Made by a program: the position numbers and the translations under genes
The notes under the pieces: model-generated
The model's database searches: none
The model's input: only the letters and a program-made list of their open reading frames with translations
Told to the model about the DNA's origin: nothing
From: Paraburkholderia sp. BL9I2N2
GTDB lineage: Bacteria > Pseudomonadota > Gammaproteobacteria > Burkholderiales > Burkholderiaceae
Direction: 5' to 3'
Length of the DNA stretch: 64,000 nt
Assembly (NCBI RefSeq): GCF_004339745.1
Contig: NZ_SMGP01000006.1
Location: forward strand, 248,001 to 312,000
In this document: one piece after another, positions 27,874 to 36,073 of the stretch
Numbering within the stretch: position 1 is the stretch's first letter
Layout: every line of letters begins with the position of its first letter

Positions 27874-28190
27874 TGTCCCATACCGTCGTTTTTACACCGG
27901 AAGCGCAGGAACAGCTGCTTAAGCTTTATCGCTACATTGCGGCCGTCGCCTCGCCGGTGATCGCAGAACGCTATATCAGCTCGATCATTACGTACTGCGA
28001 AGGGTTGCGGACGTTTCCGCATCGAGGCAATCGCCGGGATGACATTCGTGAGGGCCTGCGCGTCACGAATTACCGCAAGAGGGTCGTGATAGCCTTCGAC
28101 GTTGACGCGGAGCAGGTCTCTGTGATCGGCATTTTCTACGGCGGACAGGACTACGAGGCGGTCCTGCAGGATGACACCGATGACTCCTGA
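27873..28190 (+). CDS. parE: ParE/RelE-type toxin
   Basis: The 105-residue protein begins MSHTVVFTPEAQEQLLKLYRYIA and contains FPHRGNRRDDIREGLRVTNYRKRVVIAF, the ParE fold with a conserved Arg-rich strand and the C-terminal VIGIFYGGQDYE. ParE toxins inhibit DNA gyrase; RelE-type relatives cleave mRNA. ParD-type pairing and the sequence favour ParE. It overlaps parD by one base and ends the operon. Confidence 0.88.
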   Translation: MSHTVVFTPEAQEQLLKLYRYIAAVASPVIAERYISSIITYCEGLRTFPHRGNRRDDIREGLRVTNYRKRVVIAFDVDAEQVSVIGIFYGGQDYEAVLQDDTDDS

Positions 28191-28428
28191 CTCTGCCGGC
28201 GAGATTTCCCGCCAGGCTGCACAACAACTATATTGGCGGAGTCACTCTCGTTGTTGGTTTGAGCCGTCGGCGGGGTGACCCAAAGAATTCTTGAAACTAT
28301 CCGATATGCGCGACGGGCCTTCAGTACACGCACATCATCGCCGACGCTCAATTGCTCGACGCGTTGAGTCTTACCCGGATGGCGTAGAGAACATTCGTTG
28401 TACGTCAAAAATTACAGGGTAGGTGGGC

Positions 28429-29457
28429 ATGTACCGATTCGACGATTACGACCTTATCATCGACGCCCGCAGCGAACGCGAATACGCCGTGGATCACATC
28501 CCTGGGGCAATCAACCTACCCGTGGTCAGCAATGACGAATACGCCGAGGTCGGCACCCTGCATCGGACCGACAAAATGCGGGCATATCTGATCGGCGTGT
28601 CCTATTCGCTGAAAAACATTTCGCGTCACCTTGACACCGTAATTGCGGGCCGCCCGCGTCATGGCAGGGTGCTTGTATATTGCTTTCGCGGCGGAAAGCG
28701 CAGTCGACTTTGGTTTGATGCGCTCGATACAATCGGTTATAAGGTGGACCGTCTGCCTGAAGGCTGGAAGGGCTATCGACGGTGGGTCAACGAGCAACTG
28801 GCAACGCGGCCGCGTGAGTTCTCGTATGTGGTCCTGTCAGGCTCGACTGGTTGTGGAAAGACTCGCTTGCTCGATCAACTCGAAGCCGCCGGTGCGCAGG
28901 TGTTGAATCTGGAAGCGCTCGCGTCTCACCGGGGCTCGGTCATCGGCGCGATACCTGGTACGCCGCAGCCGACACAGAAATACTTTGATAGCCTGCTGCA
29001 ACAGAAGCTTTGTACCTTCGCACCCGGTCGCCCGGTGTGGGTCGAAGCAGAGAGCAAGAAGATTGGCAACGTGCAGTTACCGCCGGCGCTGCTCGAAACG
29101 ATGCATATGAAGGGCACGCTTGTCCGGGTGAATACGCCGATGGCCCAGCGTGTCATATTGTGGCGAGAGGACTATCACCATTTCGAGCAAGATCCGGACG
29201 CCTTCGTATCGAAGCTCGCCCCTCTACGGGACCTTGTCGGCGGCAAAGAGTTTGAGGTGTGGCAGGAAATGGCCAGATCACGGCGAGTACCCGAATTGTT
29301 CGAGCGGGTCATGGTCGCGCACTACGATCCTGCCTATGCGCGTTCGACAAGGCGCAGTTATCCCGCACTGGCAGACGCACCGGTCATTGACTTGCAGGAA
29401 CTGTCGCCAGACAGTCTTCGCGCCGTGGCGCATGGGCTCATTGAGCGCTTCGGCTAA
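28429..29457 (+). CDS. mnmH: tRNA 2-selenouridine synthase (MnmH/SelU)
   Basis: The 342-residue protein has an N-terminal rhodanese domain with the catalytic Cys in VYCFRGGKRS (C85) and a C-terminal P-loop domain (GSTGCGKT, residues 138-145). This is the two-domain architecture of MnmH, which converts 2-thiouridine to 2-selenouridine at tRNA position 34 through a geranylated intermediate, using selenophosphate. Length is typical. I prefer the ATG at 28429, with AGGG nine bases upstream, over the GTG at 28423. No selD lies in the window, so selenophosphate must come from elsewhere. A plasmid copy is unusual. Confidence 0.9.
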   Translation: MYRFDDYDLIIDARSEREYAVDHIPGAINLPVVSNDEYAEVGTLHRTDKMRAYLIGVSYSLKNISRHLDTVIAGRPRHGRVLVYCFRGGKRSRLWFDALDTIGYKVDRLPEGWKGYRRWVNEQLATRPREFSYVVLSGSTGCGKTRLLDQLEAAGAQVLNLEALASHRGSVIGAIPGTPQPTQKYFDSLLQQKLCTFAPGRPVWVEAESKKIGNVQLPPALLETMHMKGTLVRVNTPMAQRVILWREDYHHFEQDPDAFVSKLAPLRDLVGGKEFEVWQEMARSRRVPELFERVMVAHYDPAYARSTRRSYPALADAPVIDLQELSPDSLRAVAHGLIERFG

Positions 29458-29714
29458 ACGGCCCTTATCGCAAGTTTGCTAACGCCGCTCCATCGCCAAT
29501 CGCCCGCGATACGGAGTGGAGTACGGCATATTTTCCAGATCGTCGCTGGGAAGAAACTCCGGGATGCAGAAAGATTTCCACCTTTAATGCTGGGCGCATT
29601 TCTCTGTGTTTCTGTTTGTAACTGAATTGGCGGAGGCGAGAGGAGGGCGGTATGTTCATATCTTATGAATTGATCTAATCGGGACAGATTTACTGATTGG
29701 GATTGCTTCAGAAT

Positions 29715-30764
29715 ATGACCACGACGATCGAAGACCGCATGATCTTGCTCCGGAATGAGCAGGCACGCCTCGCTCCAATTGAAGACGAAGGGACGAAGGG
29801 GGCACTTCGCAGGGCGTCCGGTTCTCTGCTTCCGCGGCCTGAGCCTGGCCGGGGCTACCTGGAGCGGCTGACGGAGTACACCCGTATTTCCGTTCAGCGC
29901 TGGCGCAAGGTTCTTCGTCGCCGACAACGGCCGACGCCCGACAAGATCGAGGCGTTGGCGCGGCTTTTCCCACACTATGCTTTCTGGCTTGTCACGGGCA
30001 TTACGGACGCGGCGAACGGCCATGTTGCGCCAGATAACGCGCAAACATTTCCGGAGCGCCTGTATGCGCAGTCAGATGGCGCATTCCAGTATTTCCGCAG
30101 ATCACTGGTTCTATTTCGCCGACTGTTCGAGGAGTCGGGCGTAAATCTGGAGGATGACCATCAGCGCATGTATGCAGCGGAGCGCACCAGGCCGCTCGCG
30201 CACTGGCACGACAGTCCGCTTGTCGATGCGGCTTGCCGGGTCGCTCAATCGAGGGAGTACTGCGAGCTAGGAGAGATCTGGGCGTCCCGCGAGAAGTACC
30301 GGGCTGACGAGCTGAAGCGCATTTGGCCAACTTCCCCTGACGGTCGGCCGTGGGTTCGCCGCGCCAAGGATGCGAAGGAGCAGGGGCTCTCGTTTCCCAT
30401 ACTGGGCGTCGATCCCCGCACAGCGCACCGGGACCACTGGGATCTTTACTACGTCCCGCGAGCGCCCTGCCCAACGCGCTTCGCGTTGAGCGTTCTGAAC
30501 ACATCGCCGGCGGAGTTGACCAGCGACGAGTTGGAGCGGGTGCGCACGTGGCTGGAGCAGTTGCAAGACGATGATCTGTCGGTCTTCTTTCAGTATCTCG
30601 AGCATCACGGCATCGACGTTGAGTTAATTTTCCCGAGGGAGCCCGGAACCATACGATTCGCATGGCTCGGAATGGCCGAGTCCGAGATAGATCGGTTCGT
30701 CAATTACGTGCAAAGCCTGCATTCGAGTGGAATGCGCGATCCGTATCCAGCACGGACGGGCTGA
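29715..30764 (+). CDS. DNA-binding protein with N-terminal helix-turn-helix
   Basis: The 349-residue protein has a helix-turn-helix-like region at residues 47-95 (YLERLTEYTRISVQRWRKVLRRRQRPTPDKIEALARLFPHYAFWLVTG). This is the pattern of XRE-like domains in proteins that choose a partner by the target context. The rest has no recognised domain but is acidic and helical. It could be a transcription regulator. The ATG at 29715 is chosen over a TTG at 29697. It precedes a zinc-ribbon gene by 80 bases on the same strand. Confidence 0.6.
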   Translation: MTTTIEDRMILLRNEQARLAPIEDEGTKGALRRASGSLLPRPEPGRGYLERLTEYTRISVQRWRKVLRRRQRPTPDKIEALARLFPHYAFWLVTGITDAANGHVAPDNAQTFPERLYAQSDGAFQYFRRSLVLFRRLFEESGVNLEDDHQRMYAAERTRPLAHWHDSPLVDAACRVAQSREYCELGEIWASREKYRADELKRIWPTSPDGRPWVRRAKDAKEQGLSFPILGVDPRTAHRDHWDLYYVPRAPCPTRFALSVLNTSPAELTSDELERVRTWLEQLQDDDLSVFFQYLEHHGIDVELIFPREPGTIRFAWLGMAESEIDRFVNYVQSLHSSGMRDPYPARTG

Positions 30765-30842
30765 AGGCTGGCGTAGCACTCTGGTGCGTGAGGTGGCCCG
30801 GCGATTCGCCGGAGTGAAGATGATTAGTTGGATTGGAAAACC

Positions 30843-31112
30843 ATGAGCGAATGTATCAGCATTGTGTGCCCTTCTTGTGGGGTCGATCACGGTGATGATG
30901 GATGGGAAGTCTTGCAGGAAAACGAAGTCCATCGGATGAAGTGCGAAGCCTGTCATGCGGAATTTTTCGTGTCGATTTTCGAGTGCGAAAGCTGTGTGGC
31001 AGACAATGTGATTTCGTCTCGGTCTGAGCATGAAGTCAAGGATCGAACGTGTCGCGCGTGCGGATATCGCCCCGAGATCGAAGGCGAGGATCATGAAGAA
31101 CCTGGTCTATGA
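30843..31112 (+). CDS. small double zinc-ribbon protein
   Basis: The 89-residue protein has four CxxC pairs (CPSC, CEAC, CESC, CRAC), enough for two zinc ribbons, and an acidic end. Such proteins usually bind nucleic acids or other proteins. No family name is assigned. The stop overlaps the next gene start by 20 bases, so the two are probably coupled. It is upstream of the LuxR-type gene in the same direction. Confidence 0.6.
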   Translation: MSECISIVCPSCGVDHGDDGWEVLQENEVHRMKCEACHAEFFVSIFECESCVADNVISSRSEHEVKDRTCRACGYRPEIEGEDHEEPGL

Positions 31113-31356
31113 GCGAGCCATTAGCGCCGATGTCGAGCAGGTGGGCGTTCGCCTCTATCAGGTGCCAAGCGGCTTCATTGCGGAAAGGTATCTGATCCAG
31201 GGCGACGAACTTATGCTGGTTCAGATTTTGCCGGTTTCATCAAAAGACGAGTTTGAAAAGTTCGCGCTTTCGGACCCGCATCATTCGGCGATGCGGGTAA
31301 TTTATATGGAAGTGCGAAACATTGTCTGGGAAGGTGGAGTTGGTAAAGTAATCTAG
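31093..31356 (+). CDS. hypothetical protein between zinc-ribbon and luxR-type genes
   Basis: The 87-residue protein (MKNLVYERAISADVEQVGVRLYQVP) is mostly beta-strand by eye with no signal or membrane part. The ATG at 31093 lies inside the end of the previous gene and has GAGG upstream. It ends 14 bases before the luxR-type gene. No family is recognised. The tight spacing suggests one transcript from the zinc-ribbon gene to the AlkB-like gene. Confidence 0.5.
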   Translation: MKNLVYERAISADVEQVGVRLYQVPSGFIAERYLIQGDELMLVQILPVSSKDEFEKFALSDPHHSAMRVIYMEVRNIVWEGGVGKVI

Positions 31357-31370
31357 ACGGATCGATCATA

Positions 31371-32090
31371 ATGGAACTGAGCTTTGATGCCGTTATAAAC
31401 GCAGCGGATGAATTGGAGTTGATACCGCTTGTTAGGGACGCGATTCGATCGAAGGGGGCCGAATGGTTCGTATTCGTTTCGTTGCATCCTACCGATCATT
31501 CAGCTGGTCGTTCCACCCATCGATTCCTGATCGGTTGCCGCCCCGAATGGTGTCAACTGTACAACGCGAACAGATGGTATCTGACGGACCCCTGTCTCGA
31601 TTACGCGCGATCGAACACGGCGCCAGTGCTAGGCTCGGAGTTGCCAGTGCGGACTGCTGGGCAAAAGCGGATGCTTGAAGTGGCCGCGGAACACGGGTTT
31701 CTCAGCGCATTCCTCATTCCTGCGCATGCCAGCGAGAAAGGGCGGATTGGAGCTCTCTACCTTGGCTCGAGCACGAGGCGCGACGAGGGTGAACCGAAGC
31801 TCAGGGAGGGAAGGGCATTTTTCCGGGCCCTGGCACTGGAGCTTCTTGATTGGTCATCGCGAGCAGTGCGAGAAGATGCAATCAGAAAGTGCGGTCTTTC
31901 GCAACAGGACGTGCAGTTGATTGGCTTCGTGCGATCTGGCTTTAATGCAGGTGCAATCGCCGACGAACTGAAGGTGTCTTCGACGACTGTCTACAGGCAG
32001 TTCCAGCGCATCAACGAGAAGATTGGCGTATCGCACATTACGGCGGCGGTGCGGTTTGCGGAAGAAAATGACATCTTTGCGCAACCGTAA
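31371..32090 (+). CDS. LuxR-type quorum-sensing regulator
   Basis: The 239-residue protein has an N-terminal autoinducer-binding-type domain, with the conserved W-x3-Y-x4-W-x3-DP pattern at about residues 60-75, and a C-terminal LuxR helix-turn-helix (IGFVRSGFNAGAIADELKVSSTTVYRQFQRINEKIGV). No luxI-type synthase is in the window, so it is a solo regulator that may sense a host or neighbour signal. The helix-turn-helix departs from the GLTxREREVL pattern. Its end overlaps the AlkB-like gene by 23 bases. Confidence 0.78.
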   Translation: MELSFDAVINAADELELIPLVRDAIRSKGAEWFVFVSLHPTDHSAGRSTHRFLIGCRPEWCQLYNANRWYLTDPCLDYARSNTAPVLGSELPVRTAGQKRMLEVAAEHGFLSAFLIPAHASEKGRIGALYLGSSTRRDEGEPKLREGRAFFRALALELLDWSSRAVREDAIRKCGLSQQDVQLIGFVRSGFNAGAIADELKVSSTTVYRQFQRINEKIGVSHITAAVRFAEENDIFAQP

Positions 32091-33048
32091 AGGCGGGTTC
32101 TGGCTGTCGACGCTATTACCGGCGGCCGCGGCGGCACTGTTCTTTTTCGGGTATCCCTGGCTGTTTTTGCTTCTCTTGGTTGCGGTGGTTCCGGCTGCTG
32201 ACGCGCTTATTGGCCAGGATGTGGAGGTCACAAACCGGAGGGCGAGCCACGCGCCGGGCGGGCCCGCAATTCCGGTCACTTACATCTGCGTCTGGGGCAT
32301 CGCGGTGCTTGTTGCTCTCGACAGAGCGGTGACCGCGAGACCGCTGGAGTTCGCCGGACTGGTAATTGCCTCCGGCGTGGTGAGTGCTTTCGCAATGGCG
32401 CACATTCATGAGGTAATGCACCGGGGTGGGCGCCGGTCGAGGTTGATCTCCGACGTAGCGCTAGCAGTCGCTGGATACCCTCACTACCGAGTCGTACATC
32501 AACTCCATCACGAGCATGTCGGCGATCCGCGATTTGGCTCAACGGCTCATGTTGGCCTGTCGGTCTGGTGTCATGTCGGCCGCTCCTTCTTCGCTGCGCT
32601 GAGATCCGCTATCGCTTACGAGCGTGGGCAGATCCGCCATTGGAGAGAAAACAGGCTGCTGCCAATCGTCCTGGTCAGCGTAGCAGTAGTGGCTCTTTTC
32701 GCGTGGTTTGGCGGTTGGCGCGGGGCCGTTTTCTACTTGGGGCAGGGCATACTCGCCGTTTTCATCGTAGAAACGGTCGGCTATCTGCAGCACTATGGTC
32801 TGTGTGGCACTCCCGATGAATTGGGCAATCAGGTCGCATGGGATGTTAATTTCTGGCTGTCCAACCGGTTACTCGTAAATAACGGTCTTCACACTCGCCA
32901 CCATCTAGAGCAGACGCATACCTATGATCGCCTGGTTCAGACCGGCAGAGCCCTTCCTGGCGGCTATCTGCATATGTTCGGCCTGGCGTTAATTCCACCG
33001 CTCTGGTTCTCGGTCATGAACCATAGGCTGCCCAGGGCAAGCGACTAG
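32068..33048 (+). CDS. AlkB/fatty-acid-desaturase-like membrane di-iron enzyme
   Basis: The 326-residue protein has about six membrane helices and the His motifs of membrane di-iron oxygenases: HEVMH (114-118), HQLHHEH (144-150), QHYG (241-244) and HTRHHLEQ (275-282). These match the AlkB alkane hydroxylase / desaturase superfamily. It would hydroxylate or desaturate a lipid-like substrate in the inner membrane. It starts inside the end of the luxR-type gene with GGAAG upstream. No rubredoxin gene is beside it. The family is clear but the substrate is unknown; the coupling to a LuxR-type regulator suggests a role in signal or lipid metabolism. Confidence 0.82.
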   Translation: MTSLRNRKGGFWLSTLLPAAAAALFFFGYPWLFLLLLVAVVPAADALIGQDVEVTNRRASHAPGGPAIPVTYICVWGIAVLVALDRAVTARPLEFAGLVIASGVVSAFAMAHIHEVMHRGGRRSRLISDVALAVAGYPHYRVVHQLHHEHVGDPRFGSTAHVGLSVWCHVGRSFFAALRSAIAYERGQIRHWRENRLLPIVLVSVAVVALFAWFGGWRGAVFYLGQGILAVFIVETVGYLQHYGLCGTPDELGNQVAWDVNFWLSNRLLVNNGLHTRHHLEQTHTYDRLVQTGRALPGGYLHMFGLALIPPLWFSVMNHRLPRASD

Positions 33049-33119
33049 CATAAACCGCTGGCGGCCGCAAGGCTAAGTGGACCTATTGAATTCGTCACCT
33101 CATCTGTCGGAAAGTGTCA

Positions 33120-33407
33120 CTACGGTGTCGTCTTAGTAGTGCGTTTGCGCGCGGCAAGAGCGAGCATGCGTTCGGCGAACATCGTTATCTCGTCTGGGGT
33201 CATTAGCTCGGCGAGAGACATTGTAGTGACGGTTTCACGCAATTCGTCGACATCGGTATCGTCGCGGACGCTGAGCTGGGGATAGGTCGACGCCAAACGA
33301 GCGACCAGCTCAGCGTTGAGTGGGCGCTGATTCTTCGTGGCGGATTCCTTCAACTGGTGGTAGAGGGACCACGGTAGCCGGAATTGAGAGCGGTAGCTGT
33401 CTTTCAT
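33120..33407 (-). CDS. Arc-like ribbon-helix-helix repressor
   Basis: The 95-residue protein starts MKDSYRSQFRLPWSLYHQLKESATKNQRPLNAELVARL, the Arc/Mnt-type ribbon-helix-helix, with an acidic helical tail. The start at 33407 lies inside a palindrome of the divergent operator, so binding would block its own transcript. It faces away from a second Arc-like gene (33495-33716). It probably regulates the adjacent transfer genes. Confidence 0.78.
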   Translation of the reverse strand: MKDSYRSQFRLPWSLYHQLKESATKNQRPLNAELVARLASTYPQLSVRDDTDVDELRETVTTMSLAELMTPDEITMFAERMLALAARKRTTKTTP

Positions 33408-33473
33408 AGTGACATTTGACACTATGACGGCGCTGGAATATAGTGACAACATGTCACTATATCGTAGTGACTG
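33405..33473. promoter_or_regulatory. palindromic operator cluster between divergent Arc-like genes
   Basis: Three copies of the half-site TAGTGAC are arranged as palindromes. CATAGTG (33405-33411) pairs with CACTATG (33420-33426), and ATATAGTGACA (33438-33448) pairs perfectly with TGTCACTATAT (33452-33462) across three bases. A further TAGTGACT is at 33465-33472. The site lies between two divergent Arc-like genes, so it is a likely shared operator. Confidence 0.78.
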
Positions 33474-33494
33474 CAAAGCACTGGAGGAGAGGGA

Positions 33495-33716
33495 ATGGGT
33501 GACATCGTTCGCTCGCAGTGTCGACTCCCCCGAGAGCTAAATGATTGGCTCATCGAGCGGGCAAAGCAGGAGACGCGGTCGAAAAATGCGCAGCTGGTTG
33601 TTGAGCTTCGCACTCGTCGGGCCGAACTGGAAGACGAGGCGGTCTGCAGGGGATGCGCATCGGATGCACCGGCGTCGCCAACGTCGCGACAGGAGGAGGT
33701 GTCAGAGCGGGATTAA
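33495..33716 (+). CDS. Arc-like ribbon-helix-helix repressor
   Basis: The 73-residue protein starts GDIVRSQCRLPRELNDWLIERAKQETRSKNAQLVVEL, an Arc-type ribbon-helix-helix, followed by a short disordered tail. GGAGAGGGA precedes the ATG. It is divergent from a paralogue at 33120-33407 and is the first gene before virB2. Both probably bind the intergenic palindromes and control the transfer genes. Confidence 0.78.
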   Translation: MGDIVRSQCRLPRELNDWLIERAKQETRSKNAQLVVELRTRRAELEDEAVCRGCASDAPASPTSRQEEVSERD

Positions 33717-33840
33717 CTTGGCTCCCATCGCGATCCGACCAGGTTGTTGATGGCACCCGGAGCGCGATAAGAGCGGTTGATGTCGGTGCTACCAACACTG
33801 ACACCAACCTGACCATTTCGCAACCCTGTGAGGACTAACC

Positions 33841-34224
33841 ATGGCTGCCGCCATTATAGGCGCGCTCACGCTCGCCCCTGCAATTCAGCACTTCTTGCTT
33901 AGCAAGCCCCCCCTGCTAACGCGCTCTCAAACAAAGTCGGCGGCCACGCTGGTCCTGTTGTTCGTTGCCGCGGTGTTCCCCGAATGCGCCAATGCGATGG
34001 ACTACAGCACCGGCACTGGCCTGGTTCGCGATTTCGTTAGCTGGCTGTTCGTCGATGCGGGTCCCTATGTCTTCATGGCGATTCTCGGCATCTGTGTGCT
34101 TGGGGTGCCGAAGGGCTGGATTCCGATGAAGGGTGCCGTGATCGCAGTTATCTGCTCATTTGTGTTCTTTGCGGTCCCCTCCATCGTCCGCTATGCGGCG
34201 TCGGTCGCTTCCTCGCAGATCTGA
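33841..34224 (+). CDS. virB2: VirB2/TrbC-type prepilin
   Basis: The 127-residue protein has an unusually long N-terminal leader, ending in a hydrophobic segment and an ANA-M cleavage site (around residue 52), followed by two hydrophobic helices separated by a short polar loop (GVPKGWIPMKG). This is the VirB2 pilin layout. It would form the type IV pilus after processing. Ribosome site is GAGGACTAACC. virB3 follows after nine bases. Confidence 0.8.
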   Translation: MAAAIIGALTLAPAIQHFLLSKPPLLTRSQTKSAATLVLLFVAAVFPECANAMDYSTGTGLVRDFVSWLFVDAGPYVFMAILGICVLGVPKGWIPMKGAVIAVICSFVFFAVPSIVRYAASVASSQI

Positions 34225-34233
34225 GGTGAGGTC

Positions 34234-34518
34234 ATGCGTGAAGTACACGAAATCCCGAGAGGCATGGTGCAGCCCTGGATGATATGGGGCTGCCTGGCTG
34301 AGCTGTTCCTTGGTTCGTTCGTATTGCCCGCGGTTGTCTTCATGTTCCTCAAGTGGTGGCCGGTGATGCTCGCCGTGCCCTTTCTGGTCATCGGCGCCTA
34401 TCTGATTACCGCGAAAGACATGTTCGCGTTCTCGGTCGCATATCAGAGCTTTGGCGCGACGGCGAAGCCACGTAGCCTCAAATACTGGGGCGGAGCGAAG
34501 ACCTATGTCCCTCGGTGA
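34234..34518 (+). CDS. virB3: VirB3-like inner-membrane protein
   Basis: The 94-residue protein has the VirB3 form: a short cytoplasmic start, two adjacent membrane helices (about residues 18-62) and a polar end (YQSFGATAKPRSLKYWGGAKTYVPR). VirB3 assists pilus assembly together with VirB4, whose gene normally follows. Here the next gene overlaps its end by 14 bases and is the VirB4-VirB11 chimera. The identification is supported by length, position and topology. Confidence 0.75.
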   Translation: MREVHEIPRGMVQPWMIWGCLAELFLGSFVLPAVVFMFLKWWPVMLAVPFLVIGAYLITAKDMFAFSVAYQSFGATAKPRSLKYWGGAKTYVPR

Positions 34519-36073
34519 CTTTCTGGATCGTCATTTCGGCGCGTCGCCATTCGTTCAGCGGAACGAGGCAGACAGGGATGATGCGGCCGATCTGCACGCC
34601 TCGCGCGAACTTCCGTTCGGCGTGAACGCATACTACAACGGCCATACGTTGCGCACGCTCGACAGCGCACTGGTGCAGATTGTGCGTCTCCAGGGGCTCT
34701 ACGCGGAAATGCTGGATGACACCGGCGTCGATGCGTACAAGCATCAGCGGAACACCGCGCTGGAGTCGATCGCTGACAGCAACGTGGGCGTCTACGTGTA
34801 CGAGATCCGGCGCAAGGCCAACCGGTGGCCTGCCGGCAAGTATTCGAACTGGTTTCCGAATTTCCTCAATGAAAAGCTGAAGGCGCGTTTCCAGACGCGG
34901 TCGTTGTATCAGCACGAAATCTATATCGCCATCGTGCGCTACCGGCACTACAGCGGAGTAGTGGGGCAGCTCGATCGCGTATTCAATGCGTTCAATCCCT
35001 CCGGCGCCAACGATAGGCTTGAAACGGAGTCGCGGCAGGCGCGTGACCTAGAAGAGAAGGTCAACTCGCTGATGAAATCGCTGGCGCACTACGCGCCTCG
35101 CCGGCTGGGCCGGGTCGAAACGGAAATCGGACCCTGCTGTGAGATGGCGCGTTTCCTACGTTATCTGCTCACGCAGGAAGACGGTCCCGTGCTGGCTGAT
35201 TCATATACGCCAGTATTGACCGAAAGCACGTTGCGGGACTTTGCGGAGCTGGTGGCGCATCACTCCGACCAGGAGACGGATGCGAAGCGCCCGCTTCTCG
35301 CGGCCTCGATCCCCTCGGAACTGACGGGGCCGGGAAATCGCGATTTCCGTATTCAGGTTGTCCAACCCCCGGCGGTGCCGCCCGGCACGATCGCGATTGC
35401 AATCCGCAAACCGTCAACGCTCGATCTGACGATGCAGTACTACGAGGAGAGCGGTGCTTTCAGGCGAGTCAATGAACCATTGCCCGATGCGGAAGACACT
35501 GGCAGGAAGCTGGCGATGCTATACCGCGACGGCAACTGGCCAGCCTTCCTGCGGCTCGTCGTCGAGGCGAAAAAGAACATCGTTGTGAGTGCACCGACTT
35601 TTGCAGGCAAGACTGAGTTCATCAACATGCTCCTGAAGGAGATCTCGCCGGATGAGCGGATCGTGACGATTGAAGACGCGCGGGAGCTGCGGCCGCCGCA
35701 GGCCAATACGGTGAACCTGCTGTATTCGCGGGGTAATCAGGGCACGGCGAATGTGACGCCAGTTGAACTGATGGAAGCATCGTTGCGCCTGTCGCCTGAT
35801 CGCGTCATTCCGGGCGAACTGCGTGGCGCTGAAGCATACGTCGCGCTCGAAATGCTGAATTCCGGTCACGGCGGCTGGATGACGACGCTGCACGCAACCA
35901 GCCCCGAGCACATGTTCGAACGACTCGCGCAGATGGTTATGCGCTTCGGCTCGACCTTGCAGCGTGCCGAGATTATCGACTATGCCCGCAGTCTCATTGA
36001 CGTCGTGGTGCAGATGCATCGCTATGACGATGGGGTGCGGGGAATCAGCAAGGTGCTCTATGTCTCCCATTAA
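34505..36073 (+). CDS. VirB4-N / VirB11-C chimeric ATPase
   Basis: The first ~232 residues look like the VirB4 N-terminal domain (GVYVYEIRR, NEKLKARFQTRSLYQHEIYIAIVRYR, then MARFLRYLLTQEDGPV). From about residue 236 the sequence becomes a VirB11 ATPase lacking its N-terminal lobe: LTESTLRDFAELVAHHS, IQVVQPPAV, IAIRKPS, Walker A-like APTFAGKT (363-370), VIPGELRGAEAY and GGWMTTLHA. The usual first Gly of Walker A is Ala. The 522-residue frame is open across the join near 35205. The VirB4 ATPase and virB5 to virB10 are missing, consistent with one in-frame deletion. The product may be inert or a hybrid ATPase. Confidence 0.82.
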   Translation: MSLGDFLDRHFGASPFVQRNEADRDDAADLHASRELPFGVNAYYNGHTLRTLDSALVQIVRLQGLYAEMLDDTGVDAYKHQRNTALESIADSNVGVYVYEIRRKANRWPAGKYSNWFPNFLNEKLKARFQTRSLYQHEIYIAIVRYRHYSGVVGQLDRVFNAFNPSGANDRLETESRQARDLEEKVNSLMKSLAHYAPRRLGRVETEIGPCCEMARFLRYLLTQEDGPVLADSYTPVLTESTLRDFAELVAHHSDQETDAKRPLLAASIPSELTGPGNRDFRIQVVQPPAVPPGTIAIAIRKPSTLDLTMQYYEESGAFRRVNEPLPDAEDTGRKLAMLYRDGNWPAFLRLVVEAKKNIVVSAPTFAGKTEFINMLLKEISPDERIVTIEDARELRPPQANTVNLLYSRGNQGTANVTPVELMEASLRLSPDRVIPGELRGAEAYVALEMLNSGHGGWMTTLHATSPEHMFERLAQMVMRFGSTLQRAEIIDYARSLIDVVVQMHRYDDGVRGISKVLYVSH

